NCBI GenBank assembly: GCA_947176065.1
Contig: CAMWPB010000008.1
Span: forward strand, 18,586-82,585
Origin: an uncultured Lachnospiraceae bacterium
GTDB taxonomy: Bacteria; Bacillota; Clostridia; Lachnospirales; Lachnospiraceae
DNA length: 64,000 bases
Direction of reading: 5' to 3'
Positions 8,703-16,419 of this stretch are shown here, piece by piece. Below the pieces are notes generated by a model. The model saw only the letters and a list, made by a program, of their open reading frames with translations. It did no database searches and had not been told where the DNA came from. A program made the translations under genes and the position numbers. The stretch's first letter is position 1, and each line of letters opens with the position of its first letter.

Positions 8703-9127
8703 TCGGCATCCATGTCAACATCGTCCGCATTAATATTTAAAGTGTTCAGTGTGCGCCGCTTTCTCCTTGCAGCCTCTGAGGCATGCAAAATATAATCCTT
8801 GACTTCCTTCGCGTGTTTGATATGTTCCAGAAAAAGCTGGGGATGCGTATTGTCCCCCGTATAGCAGGCCACCGTGCCAAGCCCGAAAATGCGTTCCGCC
8901 AGACTGGTCTTCAGTTCCACATCCTGTACTTTATATAAATAACAGTCGTTTTCCGTCGTGTTAAGCAGCCCCGCGTTAATGGTAATCACACGCTCATTCA
9001 CCGTATACTTCGTAAAGCTGAAAGGCAGGCCGAAAAACAGCCATCGCTTGCGCTCCACATACTCCCGTGCGTCTTCCTTTTCCTCTCTGTCATCTATATC
9101 CTGCATTTCGCCTCTGATTTCTTCCAT
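8699..9127 (-). CDS. Bacterial PH-domain (YdbS/bPH_2-like) protein
   Basis: A 142-residue protein. The middle (WLFFGLPFSFTKYTVNERVITINAGLLNTTENDCYLYKVQDVELKTS, residues ~29-75) matches the bPH_2 type of pleckstrin-homology-like beta-sandwich. Unlike typical YdbS proteins it has no transmembrane segments, and it ends in an acidic tail (NADDVDMDAD). The role is unknown. It has its own promoter upstream and is convergent with the PF06541-like gene. Confidence 0.72.
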   Translation of the reverse strand: MEEIRGEMQDIDDREEKEDAREYVERKRWLFFGLPFSFTKYTVNERVITINAGLLNTTENDCYLYKVQDVELKTSLAERIFGLGTVACYTGDNTHPQLFLEHIKHAKEVKDYILHASEAARRKRRTLNTLNINADDVDMDAD

Positions 9128-9167
9128 AGCCTGTCCCGCTCCCTTTTTATTTACAATGTTTACGTCT

Positions 9168-9196
9168 AGTGTATCACATCCGCCCCTATTTCACAA
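9168..9196 (-). promoter_or_regulatory. Promoter of the PH-domain gene
   Basis: On the minus strand TTGTGA (9196-9191) and TACACT (9173-9168) are 17 nt apart, with a TG one base before the -10 (extended -10). Confidence 0.55.
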
Positions 9197-9272
9197 TCTT
9201 CACATTCTTACCGCTGAAAGCCACGCCTTTTTTCCAAACAATATATCACCCGGCATCGTCCTTTTATCCCAC

Positions 9273-9301
9273 TTGCGCCACCCCCACCTTTGTGCTATGA
9301 T
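9273..9301 (+). promoter_or_regulatory. Promoter of the nitroreductase gene
   Basis: TTGCGC (9273-9278) and TATGAT (9296-9301) have a 17-nt spacer and an extended -10 (TGC before TATGAT). Confidence 0.6.
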
Positions 9302-9356
9302 ATACAAAATATAGTAAACGGATCGTAACCACACCACATCATAAGGAGGACACTAC

Positions 9357-9899
9357 ATGACCGCTAAAGACTGTATCGTAGGGCGCAGAAGCATACGGAA
9401 ATTCAAGGCAGACGCCGTTTCCCGTGAACTTTTGTCCCAGATCGTCGAAACCGCTTCCTATTCGCCAAGCTGGAAGCACACACAGATCACCCGCTACATT
9501 GCCGTAGAGGGCGCGTTAAAAGAGAAAATAGCCAGAGAGTGCACCACCATGTATCCCCCTAACGGCGATATCATTGCGGCGGCTCCCGTACTGATGGCTG
9601 TTACCATTATCAAAAACCGCAGCGGTTATGAGCGTGACGGTTCCTTCAGCACTCCCCGCGGCGACGGCTGGCAGATGTACGATGCCGGTATCGCATCCCA
9701 GAGCCTCTGCCTTGCGGCATACGAACAGGGGCTTGGTTCCGTGATCCTCGGTCTTTTTGACCAGAGCGCGGTGGAATCTCTGTTACAGCTTCCCGAGGAC
9801 AGAGAGCTTGTCGCTCTCATCCCGATCGGTTATCCCGATGAGACGCCTGCTGCGCCCCGGCGTAAACCCGTGGAAGAATTGTTATCCTATATGTCATAA
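9357..9899 (+). CDS. Nitroreductase-family FMN oxidoreductase
   Basis: A 180-residue flavoprotein-type protein. The N-terminal motif GRRSIRKFKADAVSRELL contains the Arg-Arg-Ser-Ile-Arg FMN-phosphate contact, and the C-terminal GLGSVILGLFDQ and ALIPIGYPDE segments are typical of the family. Such enzymes reduce nitro, quinone or enone compounds with NAD(P)H; the physiological substrate is not predictable. The start ATG follows AAGGAGGACACTAC. It has its own promoter and is followed at once by a terminator-like hairpin and then pyrB. Confidence 0.88.
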   Translation: MTAKDCIVGRRSIRKFKADAVSRELLSQIVETASYSPSWKHTQITRYIAVEGALKEKIARECTTMYPPNGDIIAAAPVLMAVTIIKNRSGYERDGSFSTPRGDGWQMYDAGIASQSLCLAAYEQGLGSVILGLFDQSAVESLLQLPEDRELVALIPIGYPDETPAAPRRKPVEELLSYMS

Positions 9900-9902
9900 A
9901 CC

Positions 9903-9936
9903 AAAAATAGAAGAGATTTTTCTCTTCTATTTTTTT
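9903..9936 (+). terminator. Terminator or attenuator between the nitroreductase gene and pyrB
   Basis: AAATAGAAGAG and CTCTTCTATTT arms are followed by a run of seven T residues. It starts four bases after the nitroreductase stop. Only 36 nt separate it from the pyrB start and I see no promoter in that gap. Confidence 0.8.
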
Positions 9937-9972
9937 GGACCATACAGCACAGCAAAGGAGTGATACATCTTT

Positions 9973-10887
9973 ATGAGACATTTAATGAACCCCCTTGATT
10001 TTTCCGTGGAGGAGCTGGACAGACTCTTTGATCTGGCAGGCCGGATCGAGGCCGATCCCGCAAAATACGCCCACGCCTGTGAGGGCAAAAAACTGGCCAC
10101 CTGCTTTTACGAGCCGAGCACGCGCACACGCCTGAGTTTTGAGGCCGCCATGCTGAATCTGGGCGGACAGGTTCTGGGCTTTTCCGACGCGGCTTCCTCT
10201 TCCGCCGCAAAAGGCGAGAGCGTTTCCGACACCATCCGCATCATCTCCTGTTACGCGGATATCTGCGCCATGCGCCATCCCAAGGAGGGCGCGCCCATGG
10301 TAGCCGCGGAGCGTTCCGGTATTCCCGTCATCAACGCAGGGGACGGCGGCCACCAGCACCCCACCCAGACCCTCACGGATCTGCTTACCATCCGCTCCTT
10401 AAAAGGAAGACTCAGCGGCTTTACCATAGGTCTGTGCGGCGACCTGAAATTCGGAAGAACCGCGCACTCTCTCATCAACGCCCTGATCCGCTACCCCGAT
10501 ATCCGTTTCATCTTCATCTCCCCCGAAGAGCTGAAGGTGCCAGACTACATCACGGACATGCTGACGGAAAAGGCCATCCCTTTCGAGGAAGTGATCCGTC
10601 TGGAGGACTGTATGCCGGCGCTTGATCTCCTCTATATGACCAGAGTACAGAAGGAGCGCTTCTTTAACGAAGAGGACTATGTAAGGCTGAAAGACTTCTA
10701 TATTCTGGACAAGAAGAAACTGTCCGCCGCGGGGGACGATATGCTGGTGCTCCATCCACTGCCCCGGGTCAATGAAATTTCCGTGGAGGTGGATGATGAC
10801 CCCCGCGCCGTCTATTTCAAACAGGCGCAGTACGGCGTCTATGTGAGAATGGCGTTAATACTGACACTGCTCGGCATCGAGAACTGA
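9973..10887 (+). CDS. pyrB: Aspartate carbamoyltransferase, catalytic chain
   Basis: It forms N-carbamoyl-aspartate, the first committed step of pyrimidine synthesis. The carbamoyl-phosphate motif [13 protein letters not shown] lies near residues 45-57, the second-chain loop SSSAAKGES near 76-84, [10 protein letters not shown] and [11 protein letters not shown] further on. The length of 304 residues is typical. It is followed 80 nt downstream by its regulatory chain pyrI. The region before it holds a hairpin with a T-run rather than a promoter, which suggests expression by read-through. Confidence 0.97.
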   Translation: MRHLMNPLDFSVEELDRLFDLAGRIEADPAKYAHACEGKKLATCFYEPSTRTRLSFEAAMLNLGGQVLGFSDAASSSAAKGESVSDTIRIISCYADICAMRHPKEGAPMVAAERSGIPVINAGDGGHQHPTQTLTDLLTIRSLKGRLSGFTIGLCGDLKFGRTAHSLINALIRYPDIRFIFISPEELKVPDYITDMLTEKAIPFEEVIRLEDCMPALDLLYMTRVQKERFFNEEDYVRLKDFYILDKKKLSAAGDDMLVLHPLPRVNEISVEVDDDPRAVYFKQAQYGVYVRMALILTLLGIEN

Positions 10888-10967
10888 CTCCGTAATATAA
10901 CAACCGTTATGAAATATTTTATGCCGCAGCTTCGACTGGGGCAGATCAAAAAGGAAGGTATCGCCAT

Positions 10968-11405
10968 ATGTTAAATGTAGGAAAAATTGAGGAGGGCTTC
11001 GTGCTCGACCATATTGAAGCGGGCAAAAGCCTTAAAATCTATCATCACCTGAAACTGGACAAGCTGGATTGTACGGTAGCGATCATCAAGAACGCCCGCA
11101 GCAACAAGATGGGAAAAAAGGATATCCTGAAGGTAGAGTGTGATATCAACACACTGAACCTGGATATCCTTGCCGTAATCGACCACAACATCACCGTCAA
11201 TGTAATCAAGGACGGTAAAATAGTGGATAAGAAGGAGCTTGTGCTCCCCCGTGAAATTCACAACGTACTGAAATGCAAAAATCCGCGCTGCATCACTTCC
11301 ATTGAGCAGGAGCTGCCGCACATCTTCGTACTGGCGGACGAGGAAAAGGAAATCTACCGCTGTAAATACTGTGAAGAAAAAGCGGGCAATTCCTCTACGT
11401 GGTAA
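10968..11405 (+). CDS. pyrI: Aspartate carbamoyltransferase, regulatory chain
   Basis: PyrI binds the effectors CTP/ATP and zinc and pairs with PyrB. The N-terminal allosteric domain is followed by a C-terminal zinc domain with CKNPRC (C-x4-C) and CKYC (C-x2-C), the four expected ligands. The length is 145 residues. The start ATG follows AAAAAGGAAGG. The stop region overlaps the convergent HD-GYP gene by 11 bp. Confidence 0.96.
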   Translation: MLNVGKIEEGFVLDHIEAGKSLKIYHHLKLDKLDCTVAIIKNARSNKMGKKDILKVECDINTLNLDILAVIDHNITVNVIKDGKIVDKKELVLPREIHNVLKCKNPRCITSIEQELPHIFVLADEEKEIYRCKYCEEKAGNSSTW

Positions 11406-12156
11406 GCGCCCTGCCGCGCTCTGCTTTCTCCTCAAGCTCTCTTCGGGCTTTGCCCAGACATAACAGGAGCTTGGGGGAAAACTGACCGCATTCTCCCCGC
11501 ATAATCATATCATATGCCTCTGCGGGCGTGTACGCGCTCTTATAGCAGCGTTCGCTGGTTAACGCATCGTAGACGTCCGCCAGGGAAACGATCTGTGCTG
11601 CGATGGGAATTTCCTCCCCTTTCAGCCCTTCGGGATATCCTTTCCCGTCGTAACGCTCATGATGATACCGGCAGATTTCATAGCCTGCCCTGCCGTATTC
11701 CCCTTCCTGTATATCTCCCAGCATGTCAATGATCTCACACCCCTTTGTGGTGTGCGTCTTCATCACTTCAAATTCCTGCGCGGTGAGTTTTCCCGGCTTT
11801 AAAAGAACAGCGTCCGGGATCGCGATTTTTCCCACATCATGCAAAGCAGCCGCCTCTGTAATCACATCGACGGCTTCTTGATCCAATTGATATTCCGGGC
11901 ATACCTTTGCCAGATGCCCCGCGAGGATTCTTGTAAAATCCTTCACACGCCTCACATGGTCGCCCGACTCCAGATTGCGGAACTCCACCACATTGCTCAG
12001 GGTTTCTATGATGCGTTCATTCATCCGCTTAAGCTCCAGCGCCTGTTTCTGCAGCACGCTGGTCTGCAGCTTCACCAATTCTTCCAAATGGCGTTTCGTA
12101 TAATAAGTCCCGCCATCCTTATCATTCGTGCGTGAACCTACGCCCGAATTATACAT
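11395..12156 (-). CDS. HD-GYP-type phosphohydrolase
   Basis: A 253-residue protein with an N-terminal coiled-coil-like segment (~residues 20-60) and an HD-GYP domain. Metal motifs are HDVGKIAIPD, the HHERYDGKGYPEGLKGEEIP loop containing the GYP triplet, and DVYDAL. Family members degrade cyclic di-GMP; activity here is inferred. There is no membrane segment or receiver domain. I chose the ATG at 12156 because GAGAGGA lies 9 nt upstream. A longer reading frame from 12195 would begin inside a hairpin of the palindromic element and has no ribosome binding site. It follows pnp on the same strand. Confidence 0.85.
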   Translation of the reverse strand: MYNSGVGSRTNDKDGGTYYTKRHLEELVKLQTSVLQKQALELKRMNERIIETLSNVVEFRNLESGDHVRRVKDFTRILAGHLAKVCPEYQLDQEAVDVITEAAALHDVGKIAIPDAVLLKPGKLTAQEFEVMKTHTTKGCEIIDMLGDIQEGEYGRAGYEICRYHHERYDGKGYPEGLKGEEIPIAAQIVSLADVYDALTSERCYKSAYTPAEAYDMIMRGECGQFSPKLLLCLGKARRELEEKAERGRALTT

Positions 12157-12181
12157 TACATGATATCCTCTCTTAATCCAC

Positions 12182-12270
12182 GGAGAATGCGACACATTCT
12201 CCCACGTAATATCCAGTACTTCCTGGCGTCCCGCCCGCTGGCGGGACGTCTTTAGAAGTATTTCTTACGT
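12182..12270 (-). repeat. Two-stem palindromic element, copy B (abutting pnp stop)
   Basis: Its outer arms ACGTAA and TTACGT differ from copy A but still pair. The core keeps the AAGTACT-type arms, but the cap is GACGTCCCGCC/GGCGGGACG instead of the GTTCC/GGAAC form, a compensatory change. The second hairpin is GGAGAATG/CATTCTCC. The element touches the pnp stop codon at 12271. Confidence 0.83.
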
Positions 12271-14361
12271 TTAGACCTGCGCCACATCCTTCATGGAGAA
12301 GCTGATTCTGCCCATCTTGTCCTTGCCCAGACACACCACCGTCACCTTGTCTCCAAGAGTCAGAACATCCTCCACACGGTTGATTCTCTCCTTCGCAATC
12401 TTGGAGATGTGAACCATACCTTCCTTGCCCGGTGCAAACTCAATGAATGCGCCGAACTCCTTGATGCTCACTACGGTACCCTGGAAAATCTGTCCTTCCT
12501 CGAAGTCCGTGGTGATCATCTTGATCATATCCACAGCCTTGTCCATCATCTCTGCCTCCGTACCGCAGACAGAAACCTGACCCTCGTCGTTGATATCAAT
12601 CTTCACGCCCGTGCGTGCAATAATCTCATTGATGGTCTTGCCGCGCTGTCCAACCACATCGCCGATCTTCTCGGGATCGATCTGGATGGAAATAATCTTG
12701 GGCGCATAAGGCCCAACCTCCTTGCGGGGTGCGGAAATGGCAGGACTCATGCAGTTTGCCATGATAAACTCTCTCGCCTCGCGGCATCTCTCAATCGCGC
12801 CCTCCACAATAGGCTTCGTCAGGCCATGGATCTTAATATCCATCTGGATCGCCGTGATGCCGTCATGGGTACCCGTCACCTTAAAGTCCATATCGCCGAA
12901 GAAATCCTCAAGCCCCTGAATATCTGTCAGAAGCACGAAATCGTCATCCGTATCGCCCGTTACCAGACCGCAGGAGATACCCGCCACCATCTTCTTGATC
13001 GGCACGCCCGCCGCCATCAGGGACATGCAGGACGCACAGGTGGAAGCCATGGAGGTAGAACCGTTGGATTCAAAGGTCTCCGACACGGTGCGGATTGCAT
13101 AAGGGAATTCCTCCTCGGAGGGAAGCACCGGCAAAAGCGCTCTCTCCGCCAGTGCGCCGTGGCCGATCTCTCTTCTGCCCGGACCTCTGCTCACCTTCGT
13201 CTCGCCTACCGAGTAGGACGGGAAATTGTAGTGGTGCATATATCTCTTGCCCGTGATATTCGGGTCTAAGCCGTCCACCTTCTGCAATTCCGAAAGAGGC
13301 GCCAGCGTACATACATTACAGATCTGTGTCTGTCCCCTCGTAAACATAGCGGAACCGTGCACTCTGGGTATGATATCCACCTCGGCCGCCAGCGGACGGA
13401 TCTGGTCTAACGCCCTGCCGTCGGGACGCTTGTGATCCTTTAAGATCATCTTGCGCACGGTCTTTTTCTGATACTGGTATACCGCCTCGCCGAGTACCGC
13501 CAGATATTCCTCGTTCTCCGCGAAAGCCTCCTCCAGTCTGGCCGTGATATTTCTGATATTCTCCTCGCGCACCTGCTTCTCGTCGGTGAAGACAGCCGTC
13601 TCCATCTCCTCGGGTGTCACGACTTTTTTCATATCCTCAAACATCTGCTCTGGAACTGCGCAGCTCTCATAAGTGTGCTTGGGCTTGCCCACCTCGGCCA
13701 CGATCTGATTGATAAACGCAATCAGCGTCTGGTTTATCTCATGAGCCTTGTAGATCGCCTCCAGCACCTTCGCCTCCGGCACCTCGTTGGCGCCCGCCTC
13801 AATCATCATCACCTTCTCTGCGGTGGAAGCCACCGTCATTTTCAGGTCACCCTTGTCCCACTGTTCCTGGGAAGGATTGACAATCAGCTCGCCGTCCACC
13901 ATACCCATCTGCGTCATCGCGCAGGGGCCTGCAAAGGGGATATCCGAGATACATGTCGCAATGGCCGTTCCGATCATGGCCACCAGCTCCGGGCGGCATG
14001 CGGGATCCACGCTCATCACCAGATTGTTTAAGGTTACGTCGTTGCGGTAATCCTTCGGGAATAAAGGTCTCATGGGACGGTCGATCACGCGGCTTGTGAG
14101 AATCGCGTTCTCGGAGGGCTTACCCTCTCTCTTGTTGAAACCGCCGGGAATCTTACCCACAGAATAAAACTTCTCCTCATATTCCACGCTGCAGGGGAAG
14201 AAATCAATGCCGTCCCTTGGTTTATCGGAGGCCGTCGCCGTGGATAACACGGTGGTCTCACCATACTGCATAAAAGCGCAGCCGTTTGCCTGTTTACCGA
14301 CTCTGCCGATGTCCACACGAAGGGTGCGTCCGGCGAGCTCTAAGGTATAACTCTTGTACAT
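12271..14361 (-). CDS. pnp: Polyribonucleotide nucleotidyltransferase (PNPase)
   Basis: A phosphorolytic 3'-5' exoribonuclease of the RNA degradation machinery. It has two RNase PH-like cores (first ~1-230, second ~305-540 with MFTRGQTQ and SNGSTSMAS), a KH domain (IGDVVGQRGKTINEI, near 570) and a C-terminal S1 domain (FQGTVVSIKEFGAFIEF). The length of 696 residues is normal. It follows rpsO in the conserved rpsO-pnp arrangement, with a stable hairpin in between. Confidence 0.98.
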   Translation of the reverse strand: MYKSYTLELAGRTLRVDIGRVGKQANGCAFMQYGETTVLSTATASDKPRDGIDFFPCSVEYEEKFYSVGKIPGGFNKREGKPSENAILTSRVIDRPMRPLFPKDYRNDVTLNNLVMSVDPACRPELVAMIGTAIATCISDIPFAGPCAMTQMGMVDGELIVNPSQEQWDKGDLKMTVASTAEKVMMIEAGANEVPEAKVLEAIYKAHEINQTLIAFINQIVAEVGKPKHTYESCAVPEQMFEDMKKVVTPEEMETAVFTDEKQVREENIRNITARLEEAFAENEEYLAVLGEAVYQYQKKTVRKMILKDHKRPDGRALDQIRPLAAEVDIIPRVHGSAMFTRGQTQICNVCTLAPLSELQKVDGLDPNITGKRYMHHYNFPSYSVGETKVSRGPGRREIGHGALAERALLPVLPSEEEFPYAIRTVSETFESNGSTSMASTCASCMSLMAAGVPIKKMVAGISCGLVTGDTDDDFVLLTDIQGLEDFFGDMDFKVTGTHDGITAIQMDIKIHGLTKPIVEGAIERCREAREFIMANCMSPAISAPRKEVGPYAPKIISIQIDPEKIGDVVGQRGKTINEIIARTGVKIDINDEGQVSVCGTEAEMMDKAVDMIKMITTDFEEGQIFQGTVVSIKEFGAFIEFAPGKEGMVHISKIAKERINRVEDVLTLGDKVTVVCLGKDKMGRISFSMKDVAQV

Positions 14362-14397
14362 AATCCTCTCTCCTTCTTTTCTTCTTTAAAACCAGTA

Positions 14398-14438
14398 GAG
14401 CGGATTTAGGGTCGGACCTGCCAACCCTATCTCCGCTC
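14398..14438 (-). promoter_or_regulatory. rpsO-pnp intergenic hairpin
   Basis: The arms GAGCGGAGATAGGGT and ACCCTAAATCCGCTC (minus strand) form a long stem between rpsO and pnp. In other bacteria such a stem is an RNase III processing site that lets PNPase control its own mRNA; that role is inferred here. There is no T-run, so it is not a terminator. Confidence 0.65.
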
Positions 14439-14449
14439 ATCATCCCTTA

Positions 14450-14716
14450 CTATTTACGAAGTCCAAGCTTCTCGATCAGTGCACGATATCTCTCAATATC
14501 CTTATCTTTCAGATAGCCGAGCAGGCCGCGTCTCTGACCTACCATTTTCAGAAGGCCTCTTCTGGAGTGGTGATCCTTCGGATTCTCCTTCAGATGCTCT
14601 GTCAGCTCCTGAATCCTTGCCGTCAGAACCGCTACCTGTACCTCCGGCGAACCGGTGTCGCCCTCAGTTCTGGCATACTCTTTGATAATCGCTGTCTTCT
14701 TTTCCTTAGAAATCAT
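14450..14716 (-). CDS. rpsO: Ribosomal protein S15
   Basis: A small-subunit protein that binds 16S rRNA early in assembly. All 88 residues match the family ([49 protein letters not shown]). The start ATG follows GGAAAGGAG. A small hairpin (TCAGGG/CCCTGA) just upstream of the ribosome binding site could take part in S15 autoregulation, but this is only a suggestion. Confidence 0.98.
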   Translation of the reverse strand: MISKEKKTAIIKEYARTEGDTGSPEVQVAVLTARIQELTEHLKENPKDHHSRRGLLKMVGQRRGLLGYLKDKDIERYRALIEKLGLRK

Positions 14717-14814
14717 AATTTCTCCTTTCCTTCAGGGGGCTGCCCTGACAACCGCCTGACACCAAGAAGGGGTCGGAGTGTCCCGCCTCTGCGTGCCGGC
14801 TGAAATTCATACCG

Positions 14815-15216
14815 TCATATTTTACCACAGCGTTTCTCTATTGTAAAGCCTGTTTTGCCCATCTTTGCGATAATTTCATCGTACTGCCCGTACATTTTCT
14901 GCACTTCGTTCTCCAATATATAATAGTGGCGCACATAAGGTATGAGCAGTATAAGAAAGGCCGCCACCACAAGAAGCCAGCTTCCCGCGCCCTCCGTTCC
15001 CAGAGCCATCAGCAGAAAAGCCATTCCCACGGACAGCACGGCAAACAGGGCAAAGATCACCGTGACAATCAGATGAATCAGCCTCTCATGCTGAAAAAAT
15101 CCCACCTGCACGAGATGCTCCTCCCGGATCTGTTCCCAGTCGGCGTCTTCCCGCAAAAGCAGTTCATCCATATATTTTCGATAAGTTAAAATGCGTTTTT
15201 CCATCCTTCCATCCAT
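14815..15216 (-). CDS. Small two-helix membrane protein, unknown function
   Basis: A 133-residue protein. A charged N-terminal helix (residues ~1-45) is followed by two membrane segments (LIVTVIFALFAVLSVGMAFLL and GSWLLVVAAFLILLIPYV) and a cytoplasmic tail. I recognise no family. An internal ATG at 15204 is an alternative start; neither has a good ribosome binding site. It lies downstream of the NlpC/P60 gene on the same strand. Confidence 0.6.
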   Translation of the reverse strand: MDGRMEKRILTYRKYMDELLLREDADWEQIREEHLVQVGFFQHERLIHLIVTVIFALFAVLSVGMAFLLMALGTEGAGSWLLVVAAFLILLIPYVRHYYILENEVQKMYGQYDEIIAKMGKTGFTIEKRCGKI

Positions 15217-15240
15217 TCCGACACGATTGTCCGCACTGTC

Positions 15241-16383
15241 TCAGTCGTACAGTATCCTCACCGCCTTGAAGGGCGTACGGTAAGACACGTTGGAAATCTT
15301 AATTCCCGTCTTTGGACTGCTGGCATGCACGACCTGCCCGTTTCCGATATAAATCGCCACATGGTTGATGGTTTTGCCCTTTGCATAGAAAATCAGATCA
15401 CCCGGCTTCGCCTCCGACACTTTGATGGTAGTGCCGCAGTTTGCCTGCGCCCTGGAATTCCGGGGGAGTTTCACGCCGTACTTCTTAAAGACACTCATAA
15501 CAAAGCCGGAGCAGTCCGCTCCCTTCGTCAGGCTGGTGCCGCCCCACACATAGGGATTGCCGATAAACTCCTTCGCATACTGGCAGATATCTACCCGCAC
15601 ATCCGAAATTCCCTGCCCGTAAAGCAGCTCCGACATGGTGACCGCCGTACCAAGCTCCGCGCTGACTTCCACATACTCCGCCGACACAAAGACCTCGTCG
15701 TCGTCCAGCAGCACCTTGACCCAGTCGCCCTCCACGGCCGCCACTTCCAGCTCCTCGCCCTCGGCTACCAGCGTAATCACCTCTGACTCCGTATTCGCCT
15801 CCGCCCTGACCTTCAGACTGTCAGTGACCACCCTCGCAACGGTAGTCGCCAACTCCTCCGCCTTAAACTTCGCGGGAACTCCCGTCAGAAGGTACTCAAG
15901 GCTCACATATCCCTCCACGCTGCCTGACTTGATATGGGCCCATGTATCGTCCGTGTCAATCACCTCGCAGGCTGCGTTTCTGGGCAGTTTTCCCACAAGC
16001 CTGCCGTCCTCCGCCGCAATGGCGCGGATATTCAGATTATCGCTCACATCCGCGATGCCCAGATTCGTATAGCCCCAGTTGGCGTTCTTCGCCCGTTCGT
16101 AGGCAAGCTCGTAATCCTCCGCCGTCTTATCGGAAATCAGGATCGCGCCTGACCCGATGGCCTCCCCGTCCAGCACATCCTGCGCCGTCTCCGCCTCATC
16201 CTCCGGGCCGGCTACCTCCGCACTGTTGCCGCTGACCTGCCCGGCCTCCTCCGAAGGCTCCTTGTCCAGCCGCAGCTGCCCGATCGGCAAAAGATCAGGC
16301 ACAGGCATGGATGCCTGTACCGTAAATGACGTATACATAATCATAACGCTTGTTATTATAAGTAGCACTTTCCGTCTCTTCAT
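15241..16383 (-). CDS. Secreted SH3b-NlpC/P60 peptidoglycan endopeptidase
   Basis: A cell-wall hydrolase. It has a signal peptide (MKRRKVLLIITSVMIMYTSF...VQA), an acidic linker, two SH3b-like domains (LNIRAIAAEDGRLVGKLPRN and LKVRAEANTESEVITLV) and a C-terminal NlpC/P60 domain. The catalytic Cys is in GADCSGFVMSVF, and the His is in NHVAIYIGNGQVVHASS. The start is the ATG at 16383, preceded by GAGAGGAA; a GTG 33 bp upstream would put a charged extension before the signal peptide. It directly follows the Na/Pi transporter gene. Confidence 0.9.
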   Translation of the reverse strand: MKRRKVLLIITSVMIMYTSFTVQASMPVPDLLPIGQLRLDKEPSEEAGQVSGNSAEVAGPEDEAETAQDVLDGEAIGSGAILISDKTAEDYELAYERAKNANWGYTNLGIADVSDNLNIRAIAAEDGRLVGKLPRNAACEVIDTDDTWAHIKSGSVEGYVSLEYLLTGVPAKFKAEELATTVARVVTDSLKVRAEANTESEVITLVAEGEELEVAAVEGDWVKVLLDDDEVFVSAEYVEVSAELGTAVTMSELLYGQGISDVRVDICQYAKEFIGNPYVWGGTSLTKGADCSGFVMSVFKKYGVKLPRNSRAQANCGTTIKVSEAKPGDLIFYAKGKTINHVAIYIGNGQVVHASSPKTGIKISNVSYRTPFKAVRILYD

Positions 16384-16419
16384 CCGGAACCAATTCCTCT
16401 CTGTCCTCTGCCGCACATT

